DNA of 64,000 bases from Ectobacillus sp. JY-23 (GCF_023022965.1 NZ_CP095462.1:2956001-3020000); one strand, 5' to 3'. Positions 17,204 to 27,891 are shown, counted from the stretch's first letter. Made by a program: numbers and translations. Notes: generated by a model from the letters alone, not told the origin.

Positions 17204-18130
17204 GAATACACTCCAGTCTTCTTGTGCCGCTAGTAATTCCAGGAGCTTTAGTCCTGCTACACTGTTTCCTTTTTCATCAAGTGCTGGTCCGTAAATACCG
17301 ATTCCTGCATGATCTTTTACGCAAGCAAGAATTCCTCCGGCTACACCACTTTTCGCAGGTATACCAACGCGAATTGCAAACTCTCCTGATGCATTATACA
17401 TGCCGCATGTAACCATAAACGTTTTGCAAATTTTTGCAATGTTCGGCGGCATAATCTGCTCCTTTGTGTAAGGATCAAATCCATCCATAGAAAAAATAAG
17501 CCCAATGCGTGCTAAATCAATACAATTTACTTGAATGGCGCACTGCTTTGTATACAAATCCATCAGCTCTTCCACGTCACTATCAATGATGCCGTTTTGT
17601 TTCATGTAGTAACACAGCGCACGATTAAGGTGTGCTGTTTCTAATTCAGAGATAGCAACCTCTGTAGAATAGTGAATCGATGGATTGGCGCACATTGTAC
17701 GAACAAAGCGCAGAATGCGGGCGATTTTCTCTTCATTAGACTCGCCGATAATCATACTAGTTACTGCAAGAGCACCTGCATTAATCATTGGATTTAAAGG
17801 CTTAGAAGGATTGGATGTCTCAAGTTTTATAATAGAGTTGAACGGATCACCCGTTGGCTCCATACCGACTTTGGAAAATACATAATCTTGTCCACGATCC
17901 ATTAATGCAAGAGCTAATGTGATGACCTTAGAGATACTTTGCAGCGTAAAGCTTACCTCTGCATTACCAGCTGAGATACAATGTTGCTCCTTATCATAGA
18001 TAGCAATCCCGATATCATCTGGATTAGCAGTTGCAAGGGCGGGTATGTATGTTGCCACCTTACCGCTATTTGTATATGCTTGTACTTGCTCTAACAGGGT
18101 AGGTAGGTTATTCATTTGTAAGTTAATCAT
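17201..18130 (-). CDS. glsA: Glutaminase
   Basis: I choose the ATG at 18130 rather than a GTG 9 bp upstream because GAGGTG then has proper spacing. The 309-residue product has the beta-lactamase-like fold of bacterial glutaminases: SISK (Ser65/Lys68) as the SxxK catalytic motif, then [11 protein letters not shown] and a C-terminal KSGVAGGI. It converts glutamine to glutamate and ammonia in the cytoplasm. It is monocistronic. Confidence 0.93.
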   Translation of the reverse strand: MINLQMNNLPTLLEQVQAYTNSGKVATYIPALATANPDDIGIAIYDKEQHCISAGNAEVSFTLQSISKVITLALALMDRGQDYVFSKVGMEPTGDPFNSIIKLETSNPSKPLNPMINAGALAVTSMIIGESNEEKIARILRFVRTMCANPSIHYSTEVAISELETAHLNRALCYYMKQNGIIDSDVEELMDLYTKQCAIQVNCIDLARIGLIFSMDGFDPYTKEQIMPPNIAKICKTFMVTCGMYNASGEFAIRVGIPAKSGVAGGILACVKDHAGIGIYGPALDEKGNSVAGLKLLELLAAQEDWSVF

Positions 18131-18359
18131 GTGTATCACCTCAAATTTCTCATCGTATCAGATGGAGTGTGTGCTCTATTTTTATACGAACAGCTATATT
18201 ACGTGCTCTTGCGTCTTATTATACGACAATAAATTATGCAAAGACAGATAACCATTTTAAATAAAGCGCTTTCATTTATGAACCAAATAGAGCTTGTCTG
18301 TATACATTGTTAAGGTGGATGTTAGGTTGTCCATACAACATGAGTATAGGAGGAAAGAT

Positions 18360-18737
18360 ATGTGCTTCATTCGTGCATATTGGTGCAAGCTTGCAAAAGT
18401 ATTTAAGCAGCAATTAAACCAGTTTTTTCAAGGTGTTTTACAGGGACCAGAGATTGCTGCGCTGATTCGTAATAACACGAAAACAGCAGTAGAAGAGGTT
18501 ATTGCATCAAGTTTTTTTAAAGAGACGATTTGTGCAATCTTACAAGAATGTCAAGTCTCAGCGTTTAAGGAAATTGCAGAACAGTTACTGAATCAGGAAG
18601 TAGAAATTACTACAACAGCAGGTGTTTTAACAGGAGCAATTGTGTTGGCTGAATCCGACTATTTGGAGCTTACGGAATTCACAGGTACAACCATACTGCT
18701 TCCTTATAACAGTATTATAACTATTCGTGAGCAATAA
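18360..18737 (+). CDS. DUF2642-like small protein, cluster gene 1
   Basis: ATG 18360 follows AGGAGGAAAG. The 125-residue protein has an N-terminal helical region (1-75) and a C-terminal beta-rich part starting LLNQEVEITTTAGVLTGAIV and ending with a PYNSIITI strand, similar in pattern to DUF2642 proteins found in spore-formers. The next gene encodes a shorter protein of the same pattern. No signal peptide. Linkage with glycosyltransferases suggests a spore-surface scaffold or acceptor; this is inference. Confidence 0.6.
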   Translation: MCFIRAYWCKLAKVFKQQLNQFFQGVLQGPEIAALIRNNTKTAVEEVIASSFFKETICAILQECQVSAFKEIAEQLLNQEVEITTTAGVLTGAIVLAESDYLELTEFTGTTILLPYNSIITIREQ

Positions 18738-18754
18738 GAAAGGAGATAGCGCGT

Positions 18755-18952
18755 ATGTTTAGAGATGCTTTATTATCGCGAGCAGGAGAGCTTGTACAGG
18801 TAATTACAGCAGTAGAAGTGATAACAGGTACTTTGCTGGCTGTTACAGAGGATACGGTCATCATTCGTACATCGAGCGTTCCATCTTACGGACCGCCAGA
18901 AGATGTTATTGTACGTATTCCAGTTATTTCTTATGTGAGAGTATTGGGATAG
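18755..18952 (+). CDS. DUF2642-like small protein, cluster gene 2
   Basis: A 65-residue protein 17 bp after gene 1, with AAAGGAG upstream. It consists almost only of beta-strand-like segments: ELVQVITAVEVITGTLLAV, TVIIRTSSV, DVIVRIPVISYVRVL. This V-x-T-x-x-G-x-L arrangement matches DUF2642. The next gene starts 11 bp later, so it belongs to the same transcript as the glycosyltransferases. Confidence 0.65.
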   Translation: MFRDALLSRAGELVQVITAVEVITGTLLAVTEDTVIIRTSSVPSYGPPEDVIVRIPVISYVRVLG

Positions 18953-18963
18953 GAGGAAGCCGT

Positions 18964-20463
18964 ATGAAGATATCCGTTATTATTCCCGCACAAAATGAAG
19001 GAAAAACAATTGGAGCTGTTATTGAACAGGCAAAACAGCTTCTCCCGCATGAAATCATTGTAGTTGTAAATGGCTCGACAGATCGTACCGCTGAGGTAGC
19101 CTCCTCCTTGGGTTGTAAAGTCACATCCTTTGCCCAAGCACTTGGAAATGACGTAGGACGAGCCATTGGAGCGAGAGAAGCAACGGGCGATATTTTATTA
19201 TTTCTTGATGGAGACATTGTCATAGCAGCAGATCAACTTAGATTATTTACAAAGGCGATTCGTAATGGTCATGATATTGCACTCAACAATTTAACGTGGA
19301 GTGTGCTATTAAAAATTCGCCCGCACTATACGACAGTAGGAAAGCTCATATTAAATCGTTATTTAAATAAAAAGGAGCTTGTCGTAGGATCTCTCATTGC
19401 AATCCCGCATGCGATGAGCAAAAAAGCTGTGGAACGTATAGGCTGGCGTACACTTGCAGACCCGGCTCTGGTACAGGCAATGGCTGTGCACTTAGGCATG
19501 TCAATTGTTTCACCCGCATCAGTAGATGTAATTCATACAAATAAAATTCGACCTGTTCATCTCGGCTCTTCACCAGGTTCTCCTTATCCAAAGGCAACAA
19601 GCCGGATTATGGGTGACCATTTGCGAGCTATCCAATATATAATTGACACCTATGGAAGGCGTGGCGGCTTTACCACAGGGAAAACAGATCGTAAATTATC
19701 TTATCGATATACGTGCATGCCAAAAAAGCGTGCCAAATATAGTGCCATTATTCCAACGGCTTCGGAACCTGATACGATTTCCGCTGTTATCGAGCAAGTG
19801 AAAAAAGCGGGTGTAGATGAAATCATTGTAGTTGCAAACGGCGCAGATGAGATTACGCTGCAAAAAGCAAAGAAAGCGAACGTTATTGTACTGGAATTTG
19901 CAGAAGAGCTGGGTCATAATGTTGCCCGTGCCATTGGTGCGATGCATGCGACTGCGGATATATGCTTGTTTATTGACAGTGATTTTCCAGTGTCTTCAGA
20001 AGACTTGTTACCGTTTTTATGTGCTGTGGAAAATGGTGTGGACGTAGCTTTAAATGATTTACAACATTTATTAGACGTATTTCACCCGATTGATCCAGTT
20101 AGCGCCGGCAAATACTTCGTCAACATGGCAGCGAAGCGCCCAGATCTATGGAATAACTCATTAACGGCGGTTCCGCATGCTATGCATCGACGGGTGATTG
20201 AAGCCATTGGCTATGATGCACTTACAATTCCACCATTAGCACAAGTGAAGGCAATGTTAAAGGGGTATAAAGTAGAAGCGGTTCATTATGTAGATGTTTT
20301 AAAACCAAACCGTATTCGTCCTGAACATGGCATTTCTAACGGAAGAATTCCAGCATTTGAACGCATTTTTGGAGATCAGATGGAGGCGCTTGCGTACTTG
20401 CTTGAACAAACCAATGAGCGAGGCGGTTTTACCGACGGTGAAAGAGCGCGTGATTTACTATAA
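18964..20463 (+). CDS. Tandem GT2 glycosyltransferase, two fused modules
   Basis: The 499-residue protein contains two GT-A domains. Module 1 (1-245) has [28 protein letters not shown] and the metal-binding LFLDGD. Module 2 (about 255-499) repeats this as [28 protein letters not shown] and LFIDSD; its nucleotide-binding NGSTDRT equivalent is degraded. Each module ends with a conserved tail: RIxGD, a helix, then RGGFTxG. No membrane segment is seen. The donor and acceptor are unknown; neighbours suggest uronic or related sugars. Module 2 may have lost activity. Confidence 0.85.
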   Translation: MKISVIIPAQNEGKTIGAVIEQAKQLLPHEIIVVVNGSTDRTAEVASSLGCKVTSFAQALGNDVGRAIGAREATGDILLFLDGDIVIAADQLRLFTKAIRNGHDIALNNLTWSVLLKIRPHYTTVGKLILNRYLNKKELVVGSLIAIPHAMSKKAVERIGWRTLADPALVQAMAVHLGMSIVSPASVDVIHTNKIRPVHLGSSPGSPYPKATSRIMGDHLRAIQYIIDTYGRRGGFTTGKTDRKLSYRYTCMPKKRAKYSAIIPTASEPDTISAVIEQVKKAGVDEIIVVANGADEITLQKAKKANVIVLEFAEELGHNVARAIGAMHATADICLFIDSDFPVSSEDLLPFLCAVENGVDVALNDLQHLLDVFHPIDPVSAGKYFVNMAAKRPDLWNNSLTAVPHAMHRRVIEAIGYDALTIPPLAQVKAMLKGYKVEAVHYVDVLKPNRIRPEHGISNGRIPAFERIFGDQMEALAYLLEQTNERGGFTDGERARDLL

Positions 20464-20483
20464 AGACAGAAAGGAAAGATAAC

Positions 20484-21728
20484 ATGAAGTCATATCAAGT
20501 CGCGGTAATTGGTCTTGGCTACGTTGGCCTGCCCTTAGCGCTTCATTTAGCAAAAACAGGTCATACTGTAACAGGACTAGATCAAGATGTACGCAAAATC
20601 AAGGCAATTCAAAAGGGTGACAGTTACATTCCAGATGTAACCTCCCAAGAGTTGCAGGAAGAACAGCGAAAAGGACGATTTCAAGCATTTTTGCCTTATG
20701 ACGGGATCCCGCATTTACAAAAGGCGGCTTATATTATTATCACAGTTCCAACACCAATGGGAGAAGATGGAGCGCCTGATTTAACCGCTGTAAAAGCAGC
20801 TTCACAGTATGTGTGTAATCATATTCAGAAAGGGCAAACAATTGTATTTGAAAGCTCCACCTACCCAGGAACATTAGAGGAAGTAGTACTGCCAATCATC
20901 GAAAAGAGTGGCTTAACGGTAGGAACGGATTACCATCTTTGTTATTCCCCTGAGCGAATTGACCCCGCAAATGAAATTTATACTTTACAATCTATCCCCA
21001 AAGTGGTTAGCGGTCAAACAGAAGGCTGCAAACAAAAAATCACTGCGCTTTACGAAACCACTTTTGACCGCATTGTTCCTGTTAGTTCACCTAAGGTTGC
21101 CGAAATGTGCAAGCTGTTTGAAAATATTCAGCGTCTTATCAACATCTCTTTAGTGAATGAAACACATTCCTTATGTCAAAAAATGAATATCGACTTTTAT
21201 GAAGCCTTAACTGCAGCAGCCACAAAGCCGTTTGGCTTTACACCCTATTGGCCGGGTCCTGGCATTGGCGGGCACTGTATTCCTGTCGATCCGTTATATT
21301 TCCAATGGAAACTCGAGCAACACGGACTTATAAGCCGTTTAATTGAGGTGGCACATGAAATCAATGAAGATATGCCAAAGGAGATTGCAAATCGTGCACA
21401 GGAAGCAATTGGAGGTGGGAAGCATATTTTCATTATAGGCTTAGCCTATAAAAAAGATGTAAATGACATTCGTGAGTCGCCAGCTTTACCGATTTGCGCA
21501 GAACTTGTGAAACGCGGCTTCCAAATTTCGTATCATGATCCTTATATTGAAAAAGCAATCCTGGCAGGTACAGAATATACATCAAATTCTTTGACGCTAC
21601 AAGAGCTTGAACATACGGATTTGGTGCTTATTTTAACAGATCACACGATGATTGATTGGACCACTGTAGCCAAGGCAAGAAATATTTTGGACACACGCGG
21701 TGTATTAAGGAAGGTGAAACGCATATGA
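20484..21728 (+). CDS. Nucleotide-sugar dehydrogenase (UDP-glucose/GDP-mannose dehydrogenase family)
   Basis: The 414-residue enzyme has an N-terminal Rossmann fold ([17 protein letters not shown]), a central domain and a UDP-binding C-terminal domain. The catalytic cysteine is Cys265 in [11 protein letters not shown]; this form of the motif is nearer to the WecC/TuaD-like enzymes acting on UDP-HexNAc or UDP-glucose. It oxidises the 6-OH of a nucleotide sugar to a uronate with NAD. It overlaps the next gene by 4 bp and supplies an activated sugar to the transferases. Confidence 0.9.
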   Translation: MKSYQVAVIGLGYVGLPLALHLAKTGHTVTGLDQDVRKIKAIQKGDSYIPDVTSQELQEEQRKGRFQAFLPYDGIPHLQKAAYIIITVPTPMGEDGAPDLTAVKAASQYVCNHIQKGQTIVFESSTYPGTLEEVVLPIIEKSGLTVGTDYHLCYSPERIDPANEIYTLQSIPKVVSGQTEGCKQKITALYETTFDRIVPVSSPKVAEMCKLFENIQRLINISLVNETHSLCQKMNIDFYEALTAAATKPFGFTPYWPGPGIGGHCIPVDPLYFQWKLEQHGLISRLIEVAHEINEDMPKEIANRAQEAIGGGKHIFIIGLAYKKDVNDIRESPALPICAELVKRGFQISYHDPYIEKAILAGTEYTSNSLTLQELEHTDLVLILTDHTMIDWTTVAKARNILDTRGVLRKVKRI

Positions 21729-22687
21729 AGTATCTAATTACAGGAGGAGCCGGATTTATTGGTTCTCATTTGGCACAAGCCCTTGTAGCACGAGGACATG
21801 AAGTAACCATTTTAGATAATTTATACAAAGGGACACGCTCGTATCATACACCGCTGTTCCAAAAAGTACCTTTTATAGAAGCTAGTGTATTAGATGTAGA
21901 TGTGATAGATGCTTTAATAGAACAGCATGATGGTGTATTTCATCTTGCGGCTATTTTAGGTGTGAAAAGCACGATGGATCGAAGCGTTGAGCTTGTAGAA
22001 ACAAATTTAGATGGAACACGCAATATATTACGTTCCGCCTTGTGCCACAACAAAAAGGTTGTCTTTGCTTCTACTTCGGAAGTGTACGGAAAAGCAACGC
22101 CTCCATTTACAGAAGACGGAGACCGTTTATACGGGAATACTTCCAAATTGCGTTGGTGCTATGCAGTTAGTAAAACACTAGAAGAAACCTTGTGTCTTGG
22201 TTACGGACTGCAAGGATTACGCACAACTGTTGTTCGTTACTTTAATATATATGGGCCGCGCGCCAAAGAAGGTCCTTATGCAGGTGTAATTCCAAGATTC
22301 ATTAGTGCGGCATTAAAAAATGAAGATATGCTTGTTTACGGAGACGGTACACAAACGCGATGCTTTACTTATGTTGATGATGCAGTTGAAGCAACCATTT
22401 TAGCAATGGAGGAAAAGGTGAATGGGGAAATTGTGAACATTGGTTCTGAAGCAGAAATGAGCATAAATAGTTTAGCTGCTGTTATCCGTCACTTAACCAG
22501 ATCTAGTTCTTCTATCGTACACGTACCATTTGAGCAAGTGTATCCAGTTGGTTTTGAAGAAATACCAAATCGCCGTCCCTGCACGAAAAAGCTAGCTACA
22601 TTGCTTCAATTTCAGCCGCAGATTTCTTTTGAAAAAGGGCTGGAGGAAACCATTAAGTGGTTTAAAGAGGAGCAACAAGATGCGTAA
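21725..22687 (+). CDS. NAD-dependent nucleotide-sugar epimerase/dehydratase
   Basis: The true start is the ATG overlapping the previous stop, with AAGGAAGG upstream. The 320-residue extended SDR has [10 protein letters not shown] (NAD binding) and the YAVSK active site. It probably interconverts UDP sugars, for example 4-epimerisation of a UDP-uronate. It overlaps the next gene by 8 bp, which points to one tightly coupled operon. Confidence 0.88.
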   Translation: MKYLITGGAGFIGSHLAQALVARGHEVTILDNLYKGTRSYHTPLFQKVPFIEASVLDVDVIDALIEQHDGVFHLAAILGVKSTMDRSVELVETNLDGTRNILRSALCHNKKVVFASTSEVYGKATPPFTEDGDRLYGNTSKLRWCYAVSKTLEETLCLGYGLQGLRTTVVRYFNIYGPRAKEGPYAGVIPRFISAALKNEDMLVYGDGTQTRCFTYVDDAVEATILAMEEKVNGEIVNIGSEAEMSINSLAAVIRHLTRSSSSIVHVPFEQVYPVGFEEIPNRRPCTKKLATLLQFQPQISFEKGLEETIKWFKEEQQDA

Positions 22688-24200
22688 GCTATCTATTATA
22701 ATTCCTGCCTATAATGAAGCTGAAACGATAGAGGCGGTTATTGCTTCTGCTAAGCAGCTTATGCCTCATGAAGTCATTGTAGTTGCGAACGGTTGTACCG
22801 ATCAAACAGCTCATATTGCCAAGGTGCATGGGTGTCATACAATTATAACGGAGCAGCTTGGTAATGATGTCGGACGTATGATTGGTGCACAGGCTGCAAC
22901 AGGAGATGTATTATTGTTTTTAGATGCAGATTTCGCAATCGCACCGCGGGAGTTAGCTTCATTTATCAATCCGGCTTTACATGGTCAAGCAGATGTTGTC
23001 TTGAACAACTTTGATGCGCTGTTTATGAAAAAGCAGCGGCCGCATTCTACAACAATTTGGCGTCAGGTTACGAACGAACTCATCGGCCGTTCGGATTTAA
23101 AAAGTGACTCTATTTTATCTGTTCCCCATGTTTTCACTAAGGAGGCTATTGCTGCAATTGGTTACGAGGCGCTACAAAATCCTATTACTGCGCAGGTGCG
23201 GATAGGGATGAAGGGGCTGCGTGTGAATAGACATCAAGCAATTGAAGTCATTGCACCAAATAAATTTCGTCCCGAAGAACATAGCGCATATGGACACCAT
23301 TTAGCGCGCTCTGAGGAACGCATCATCGGTGATCATATAGAGGCGCTTGGCGAATGGCTTCAAAATAAAAATAAGCGCGGCAATTATACAGATGGAGGCA
23401 GAGTGCGAGATATTCAAGAGCATCTCCCGTTTCATCAAGGATGGGGTATTCGTTCTCAGTTGTACGGTGGTAAGCAACTGTCTGTTATTATCCCTGTTCA
23501 AAATGAAGAAGATACGATTGGTGCTGTTATACAGGAAGCACGTAAGATTGAGCCATTCGAGATTATTGTTGTAGTCAATGGATCGAGTGATCGTACAGCC
23601 ACAATTGCTAAGCAGTGCGGGGCAACAGTTGTGGACTGGCCACAGGCACTTGGAAACGATACAGGACGAACAGTTGGGGCTCGTATCGCAACCGGAGATA
23701 TTATGTTGTTTATTGATGGAGACTTTGCGATTTTGGCACGCGACTTATATCCGTATGCAAAAGCAGTAGCAGATGGTGTTGATGTAGCACTAAACGATTT
23801 AAATCATTATTTAACACTTCGCTTTCCACTTCATCTGGTGACAGCAATGAAATACGCACTTAATTTGGCATGTAGCCGTAAAGATTTAGGAGTGGGGTCA
23901 CTTCAAGCTGTACCTAATGCCTTTAGCCGTAGGTGCGTAGAAGGAATTGGTGCAGAAGCTCTTACATCTCCTGTATTGGCTCAGGTAAAAGCGATTAAGG
24001 AAGGATATCGTGTACAGTGTGTACACCGGGTAGAGGTAGATAAAATGAATCGAATTCGTCCGGATCAGCATTTTTCCCCAACCGGGCATGCCCCGGCAGT
24101 AGTTCGTATCATTGGTGATCATGTGGAAGGGATCTCTTATCTGCACGATATGTATGGAATAAGAGGCGGCTTTCATGACGGAGGACGCCGCAGACAATAA
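22680..24200 (+). CDS. Second tandem GT2 glycosyltransferase, two fused modules
   Basis: The 506-residue protein starts inside the end of the epimerase gene. Module 1 (1-260) has LSIIIPAYNEAETIEAVI, ANGCTDQT and LFLDAD; module 2 (about 267-506) has LSVIIPVQNEEDTIGAVI, VNGSSDRT and LFIDGD. Both modules look intact. They end in the same tail as the first GT2 protein (RIIGDHIEAL...RGNYTDGGR; RIIGDHVEGI...RGGFHDGGR). It is paralogous to the gene at 18964 by duplication. A terminator follows. Confidence 0.87.
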   Translation: MRKLSIIIPAYNEAETIEAVIASAKQLMPHEVIVVANGCTDQTAHIAKVHGCHTIITEQLGNDVGRMIGAQAATGDVLLFLDADFAIAPRELASFINPALHGQADVVLNNFDALFMKKQRPHSTTIWRQVTNELIGRSDLKSDSILSVPHVFTKEAIAAIGYEALQNPITAQVRIGMKGLRVNRHQAIEVIAPNKFRPEEHSAYGHHLARSEERIIGDHIEALGEWLQNKNKRGNYTDGGRVRDIQEHLPFHQGWGIRSQLYGGKQLSVIIPVQNEEDTIGAVIQEARKIEPFEIIVVVNGSSDRTATIAKQCGATVVDWPQALGNDTGRTVGARIATGDIMLFIDGDFAILARDLYPYAKAVADGVDVALNDLNHYLTLRFPLHLVTAMKYALNLACSRKDLGVGSLQAVPNAFSRRCVEGIGAEALTSPVLAQVKAIKEGYRVQCVHRVEVDKMNRIRPDQHFSPTGHAPAVVRIIGDHVEGISYLHDMYGIRGGFHDGGRRRQ

Positions 24201-24224
24201 AAAAGCCCAGTGAATGGGCTTTTT
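24201..24224. terminator. Bidirectional terminator between convergent genes
   Basis: AAAAGCCCA-GTGAA-TGGGCTTTT with A- and T-runs on the two sides. Confidence 0.9.
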
Positions 24225-25389
24225 ACATAGATTTTTCTACTACTTTTTCTTTAGTCGTAATTTTAAGTGTGGATGCTAATAACACTAGCAAGCTAACAAT
24301 GCCGATTGAAGTTAATGCAACAAGAGAGGTATTCCAGCTAAAACCTGCATCAAAGAAGAATAATTCTCGCAAGCCCTCTGTCATGAAGCGCATTGGTAGC
24401 CAAGAGTAAATATAGTCCCGGTAGAAGGCAGACATGAACTCTGGCGCCATGGACAATAAAGGAGCGCCAAAGAAGAGAATAATAATGAAGATGGGAATAC
24501 CTTTAAAACCTATCCATGACAGAACAGCAGAAATCATTAAAAAGAAGCTGAAGTACGTAACTGATAAGAACAGTCCCATATCAGTAAAGCTCGAGATGTT
24601 CATGCCAAGCATATTATCTGCTATCCATGTTAAACCAAACCCCACAAGGAAGGCGAGAAGGAGCCCACTGGTTATCTGCAAGAGTATAGTATATAGCCGC
24701 TCCTTACGGGAAATGAATGATTTACCGGCTAGGAATAAGACAGCGGCTCCTCCTATGCTAGCCATCCATAGCGGTTGAAAGAGTGTTACAGGGGCGTTTC
24801 CATTCGCACTATGTGTACCAATTTCGTTGACGTTTATCACTTTTTTCAGAATAGGCGAAGCAATAACCGCGGCTTGTTTAGGAGATAACATGCCGCCTTG
24901 TTTTTCAAGATCTGATAATAACTGTGCGCGTATTGTTTGGTTTGCGTAGTCTGTTACACCTTGCAAAATTTGCCCAGTAGCAGCAACGCCCATTGTATTC
25001 ATCCCTTGATTGATAAAAAGTTGTAGCTCAGCGCCAACAGGTGCTGTTGAACGTAACGATGCTTGTTTTGCACTAAAATCTTTTGGAATATATAAGGCGC
25101 CGTAATATTTTTGACTATCTAGCCCTTTTTGCATAGCCTTATAGTTTTCTACTGTAATCCATTTCACTTTTGAAGAAGTATTCTTCTCAATACTCTCTAC
25201 TATATTAGCTCCTATATTAAGGTTCCCTTGATTAGGGACAATCACCCCCTCATCTTCATTTACAATAGCTATTGGTAAGTTTGTTGGCTCCGGATTTACT
25301 GAGGGAATGAGTGTTAGTGAAAAAAGTAGGATAATTGTTGATACGATAATAGGTGATAAAAATAATAGCTTATTTTTCAGTATATTCAT
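24223..25389 (-). CDS. YhgE/Pip-like ABC-2-type membrane protein
   Basis: The 388-residue protein has one N-terminal transmembrane helix, an external domain with LPIAIVNEDEGV, a motif of the YhgE/Pip N-terminal domain, and five or more helices at the C-terminal end. It is much shorter than full-length YhgE and nearer to DUF3533/ABC-2 permeases. No ATPase is encoded nearby. The divergent TetR gene probably represses it, as in the yhgD-yhgE pair of B. subtilis. The substrate is unknown; drug or lipid export is plausible. Confidence 0.75.
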   Translation of the reverse strand: MNILKNKLLFLSPIIVSTIILLFSLTLIPSVNPEPTNLPIAIVNEDEGVIVPNQGNLNIGANIVESIEKNTSSKVKWITVENYKAMQKGLDSQKYYGALYIPKDFSAKQASLRSTAPVGAELQLFINQGMNTMGVAATGQILQGVTDYANQTIRAQLLSDLEKQGGMLSPKQAAVIASPILKKVINVNEIGTHSANGNAPVTLFQPLWMASIGGAAVLFLAGKSFISRKERLYTILLQITSGLLLAFLVGFGLTWIADNMLGMNISSFTDMGLFLSVTYFSFFLMISAVLSWIGFKGIPIFIIILFFGAPLLSMAPEFMSAFYRDYIYSWLPMRFMTEGLRELFFFDAGFSWNTSLVALTSIGIVSLLVLLASTLKITTKEKVVEKSM

Positions 25390-25410
25390 AGGAAATCCTT
25401 CCTTTCTTTC

Positions 25411-25462
25411 GGCTGTGTTAAAGCCTGATGTTAATCAGTTAATTGGAGTAGATTTAAAGCGC
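25411..25462 (+). repeat. Remnant of the dispersed Bacillus repeat
   Basis: GGCTGTGTTAAAGCCTGATGTTAATCAGTTAATTGGAGTAG, nearly identical at the head to 8142 and continuing into the TTGGAG part of the family. Confidence 0.55.
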
Positions 25463-25672
25463 TCCCTGTAACGAAATCCATCATAATGTAACAGAGCTTT
25501 TTTGTATGAATGATTTAAAATAAACACAGTGTTGTTTAATGTTCTTAATGTACATTATAATTTATTACCAATGGATAGCAATAATCAATGTAAGTTAAAA
25601 TGTGTATTACACAACAAATAAGAGAAGTTTGTAGAATATCATTAAAAAATTTTTTAGAGGGGACATACAAAC

Positions 25673-26293
25673 ATGGCAAAGCGTAAACAAGATAGACGGG
25701 TTATACGAACGAAAAAAATGTTACGTGATGCGTTAACTACTTTAATGGTGGAAAAGGGATTCGAAGGAGTCACAGTGAGCGATCTTACAGTCAAGGCCGA
25801 TGTGAATAGAGCTACATTTTATCTACATTATCGTGACAAGTATGACTTATTAACACAAAGCGAAGAAGAAATCATTACAGAGTTAGATGAAATCGTAAAA
25901 GTCGCGAGAGAGGTGAAGCTACAAGAAGTACTCATGCGAGATTTACAAAATGACCCTTTGCCTTTTGTTATTGAAATGTTTGCATACTTTCATCAAAATG
26001 CAGATTTTTTAAAAGCCGTTTTGGGGCCAAAAGGAGACCCAAGCTTTCAGGAGATGCTGAAAGAAACCATCAAGAGAAATATGTTGCAGCATCTTGTTAG
26101 TAAGCTAGACACAGACAAGATGCTGGTACCGGTTGACTATTTTATTGCATATGTAAGTTCTGCTCACCTTGGTGTTATTCAACATTGGTTAGAAAGTGGC
26201 ATGAACGAATCTCCAAAAGAGATGGCTACTACCTTGGCGAGGATGACTTTACTGGGGCCTGCATACACAGCCGGTGTACAGAGAGATTGTTAG
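25673..26293 (+). CDS. TetR-family regulator, YhgD-like
   Basis: The 206-residue regulator starts after GAGGGGA. The N-terminal helix-turn-helix reads VSDLTVKADVNRATFYLHYRDKYDLL; the C-terminal part is a TetR_C_7-like ligand domain. It lies divergently from the YhgE-like gene with a 283-bp gap, the typical arrangement of a local repressor. I could not pick out a clear operator. Confidence 0.88.
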   Translation: MAKRKQDRRVIRTKKMLRDALTTLMVEKGFEGVTVSDLTVKADVNRATFYLHYRDKYDLLTQSEEEIITELDEIVKVAREVKLQEVLMRDLQNDPLPFVIEMFAYFHQNADFLKAVLGPKGDPSFQEMLKETIKRNMLQHLVSKLDTDKMLVPVDYFIAYVSSAHLGVIQHWLESGMNESPKEMATTLARMTLLGPAYTAGVQRDC

Positions 26294-26479
26294 AAAAAAC
26301 AAAGGTAGAGTCAAATACAAGAAGCGTGTATACTGAACATAACGACATTTTTTGTAAATAAATGTTTAAGGAAAGACAAGAAAACCAAGAGGGAAACACA
26401 TTGTTATAGAAGAAGTATAATCATATGCGTCATATAGAAGTGTATTTTTCGAAATATATATTCAATAGGGAGTCATACC
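26294..26479. other. Intergenic stretch without recognisable gene
   Basis: AT-rich sequence between the TetR gene and a decayed reading frame; no convincing promoter, hairpin or open frame. Confidence 0.5.
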
Positions 26480-26748
26480 AACGAGAAACAACAACGTGTT
26501 ATTGCACAAGATTTCTGGGAAAAGTATAATGATACAATATGAGGATACAGTGAAGCTTCTACTGATGAACGTATTTCTCTATGGTTATTTGCTGAAATTG
26601 AACAAGGTAATTAAAGGAATTTTCAACGGTATAAATGGTAGGATGAAAAGAGATGAATTGAACTGCTCGTTCATGCGAACACAGGTATATCCACGATAGA
26701 TACATAACCGCTGCAGAGTGGGATAGAAGAACAAAACGGGAGTGGATT
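26480..26748 (+). pseudogene. Decayed protein-coding gene of unknown family
   Basis: In one frame the translation looks protein-like (EKQQRVIAQDFWEKYNDTI, then GYSEASTDERISLWLFAEI) but is interrupted by five stops. The last part ([14 protein letters not shown]) is in another frame. No start or ribosome-binding site is kept. I do not recognise the parent family. Confidence 0.4.
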
Positions 26749-26751
26749 TGT

Positions 26752-27891
26752 TTGGGTAAAAATCTGAAAGTGTTGATCCTAACAGCACATTACGGAAACG
26801 GTCATGTGCAGGTTGCTAAAACACTTGAACAGACATTCCGTCAAAAAGGTATTGAAGATGTGATTGTATGCGATTTATTTGCTGAATCACATCCGGTTTT
26901 GACGGATATTACAAAATACCTATATTTAAAAAGCTATACCATTGGCAAAGAATTATATCGTCTTTTTTACTATGGTGTAGAAAAGATTTATGATAAAAAA
27001 ATTGCTTCCTGGTATGCCAATTTTGGCAGGAAGCGTTTGAAGAATATATTACAGACAGAAAAACCGGATGTTGTTATTAATACGTTTCCTATTATTGCAG
27101 TTCCCGAATTAAAACGGCAAACAGGGTTCTCTATTCCAGTTTACAATGTGTTAACGGATTTCTGTTTGCATAAAATATGGGTACATCGCGGTGTAGATCG
27201 CTATTTTGTAGCGACAGATTATATCAAAAAAATGATCGAAAATATTGGAATTCCTCGTAATTGTGTTACTGTGACAGGTATTCCTATCAGACAGGCTTTT
27301 GAAGCAGACACAATTGAACAATTCCTACATGGAAAATATGGCTTAGACCCGAACAAAAAAACATTGTTAATTGTTGCGGGCGCTCATGGTGTTCTTGGAG
27401 ATGTGAAGGAGTTATGCACCTTATTTGCGACAATCTCCAATCTGCAGGTTGCAGTTGTGTGTGGTAAAAATGAACTATTATTCGAGGATCTTACTAAACT
27501 GAGTGAAGAAGTACCGTTGCTAAAAGTATTCGGCTACGTAGAAGATATTCATGAATTGTTTCGCATTACAACATGCATGATTACAAAGCCTGGTGGCATT
27601 ACACTCAGTGAAGCAGCAGCGTCTCAATTACCATTAGTATTGTACAAGCCGGTCCCGGGCCAAGAGAGTGAGAACGCACGTTATTTTGAAGACAAAGGTG
27701 CTGCAATTGTGGTGAGAGAAGAAGAGGATATTTATGTAAAAACAAAAGCGTTGCTGCAAAATGATCAGGCACTGCAGCAAATGAGAGAATCTTTGAAGCA
27801 AATTTACCAGCCACATGCGGCCAAGAGCATTGTGGACATGATTTTGGCTGAAAATGCAATTCCTCAGAGAGTGTTATTGCCTGTAACATAA
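26752..27891 (+). CDS. ugtP: Processive diacylglycerol glucosyltransferase (UgtP type)
   Basis: The 379-residue GT28/MGDG-synthase-type enzyme starts at TTG behind GGGAGTGG. The N-terminal acceptor domain has [20 protein letters not shown]; the C-terminal donor domain has [20 protein letters not shown] and [13 protein letters not shown]. It transfers glucose from UDP-glucose to diacylglycerol, forming the lipid anchor of lipoteichoic acid at the membrane. In B. subtilis UgtP also reports UDP-glucose level to the division machinery. Confidence 0.88.
   Translation: MGKNLKVLILTAHYGNGHVQVAKTLEQTFRQKGIEDVIVCDLFAESHPVLTDITKYLYLKSYTIGKELYRLFYYGVEKIYDKKIASWYANFGRKRLKNILQTEKPDVVINTFPIIAVPELKRQTGFSIPVYNVLTDFCLHKIWVHRGVDRYFVATDYIKKMIENIGIPRNCVTVTGIPIRQAFEADTIEQFLHGKYGLDPNKKTLLIVAGAHGVLGDVKELCTLFATISNLQVAVVCGKNELLFEDLTKLSEEVPLLKVFGYVEDIHELFRITTCMITKPGGITLSEAAASQLPLVLYKPVPGQESENARYFEDKGAAIVVREEEDIYVKTKALLQNDQALQQMRESLKQIYQPHAAKSIVDMILAENAIPQRVLLPVT

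Noticed and set aside
18301..18340. Sigma-E promoters for the GT2 cluster (TATACATT, CATACAAC)
   Set aside because: The -10-like strings are good but no -35 element is found at the required distance; expression timing remains open.
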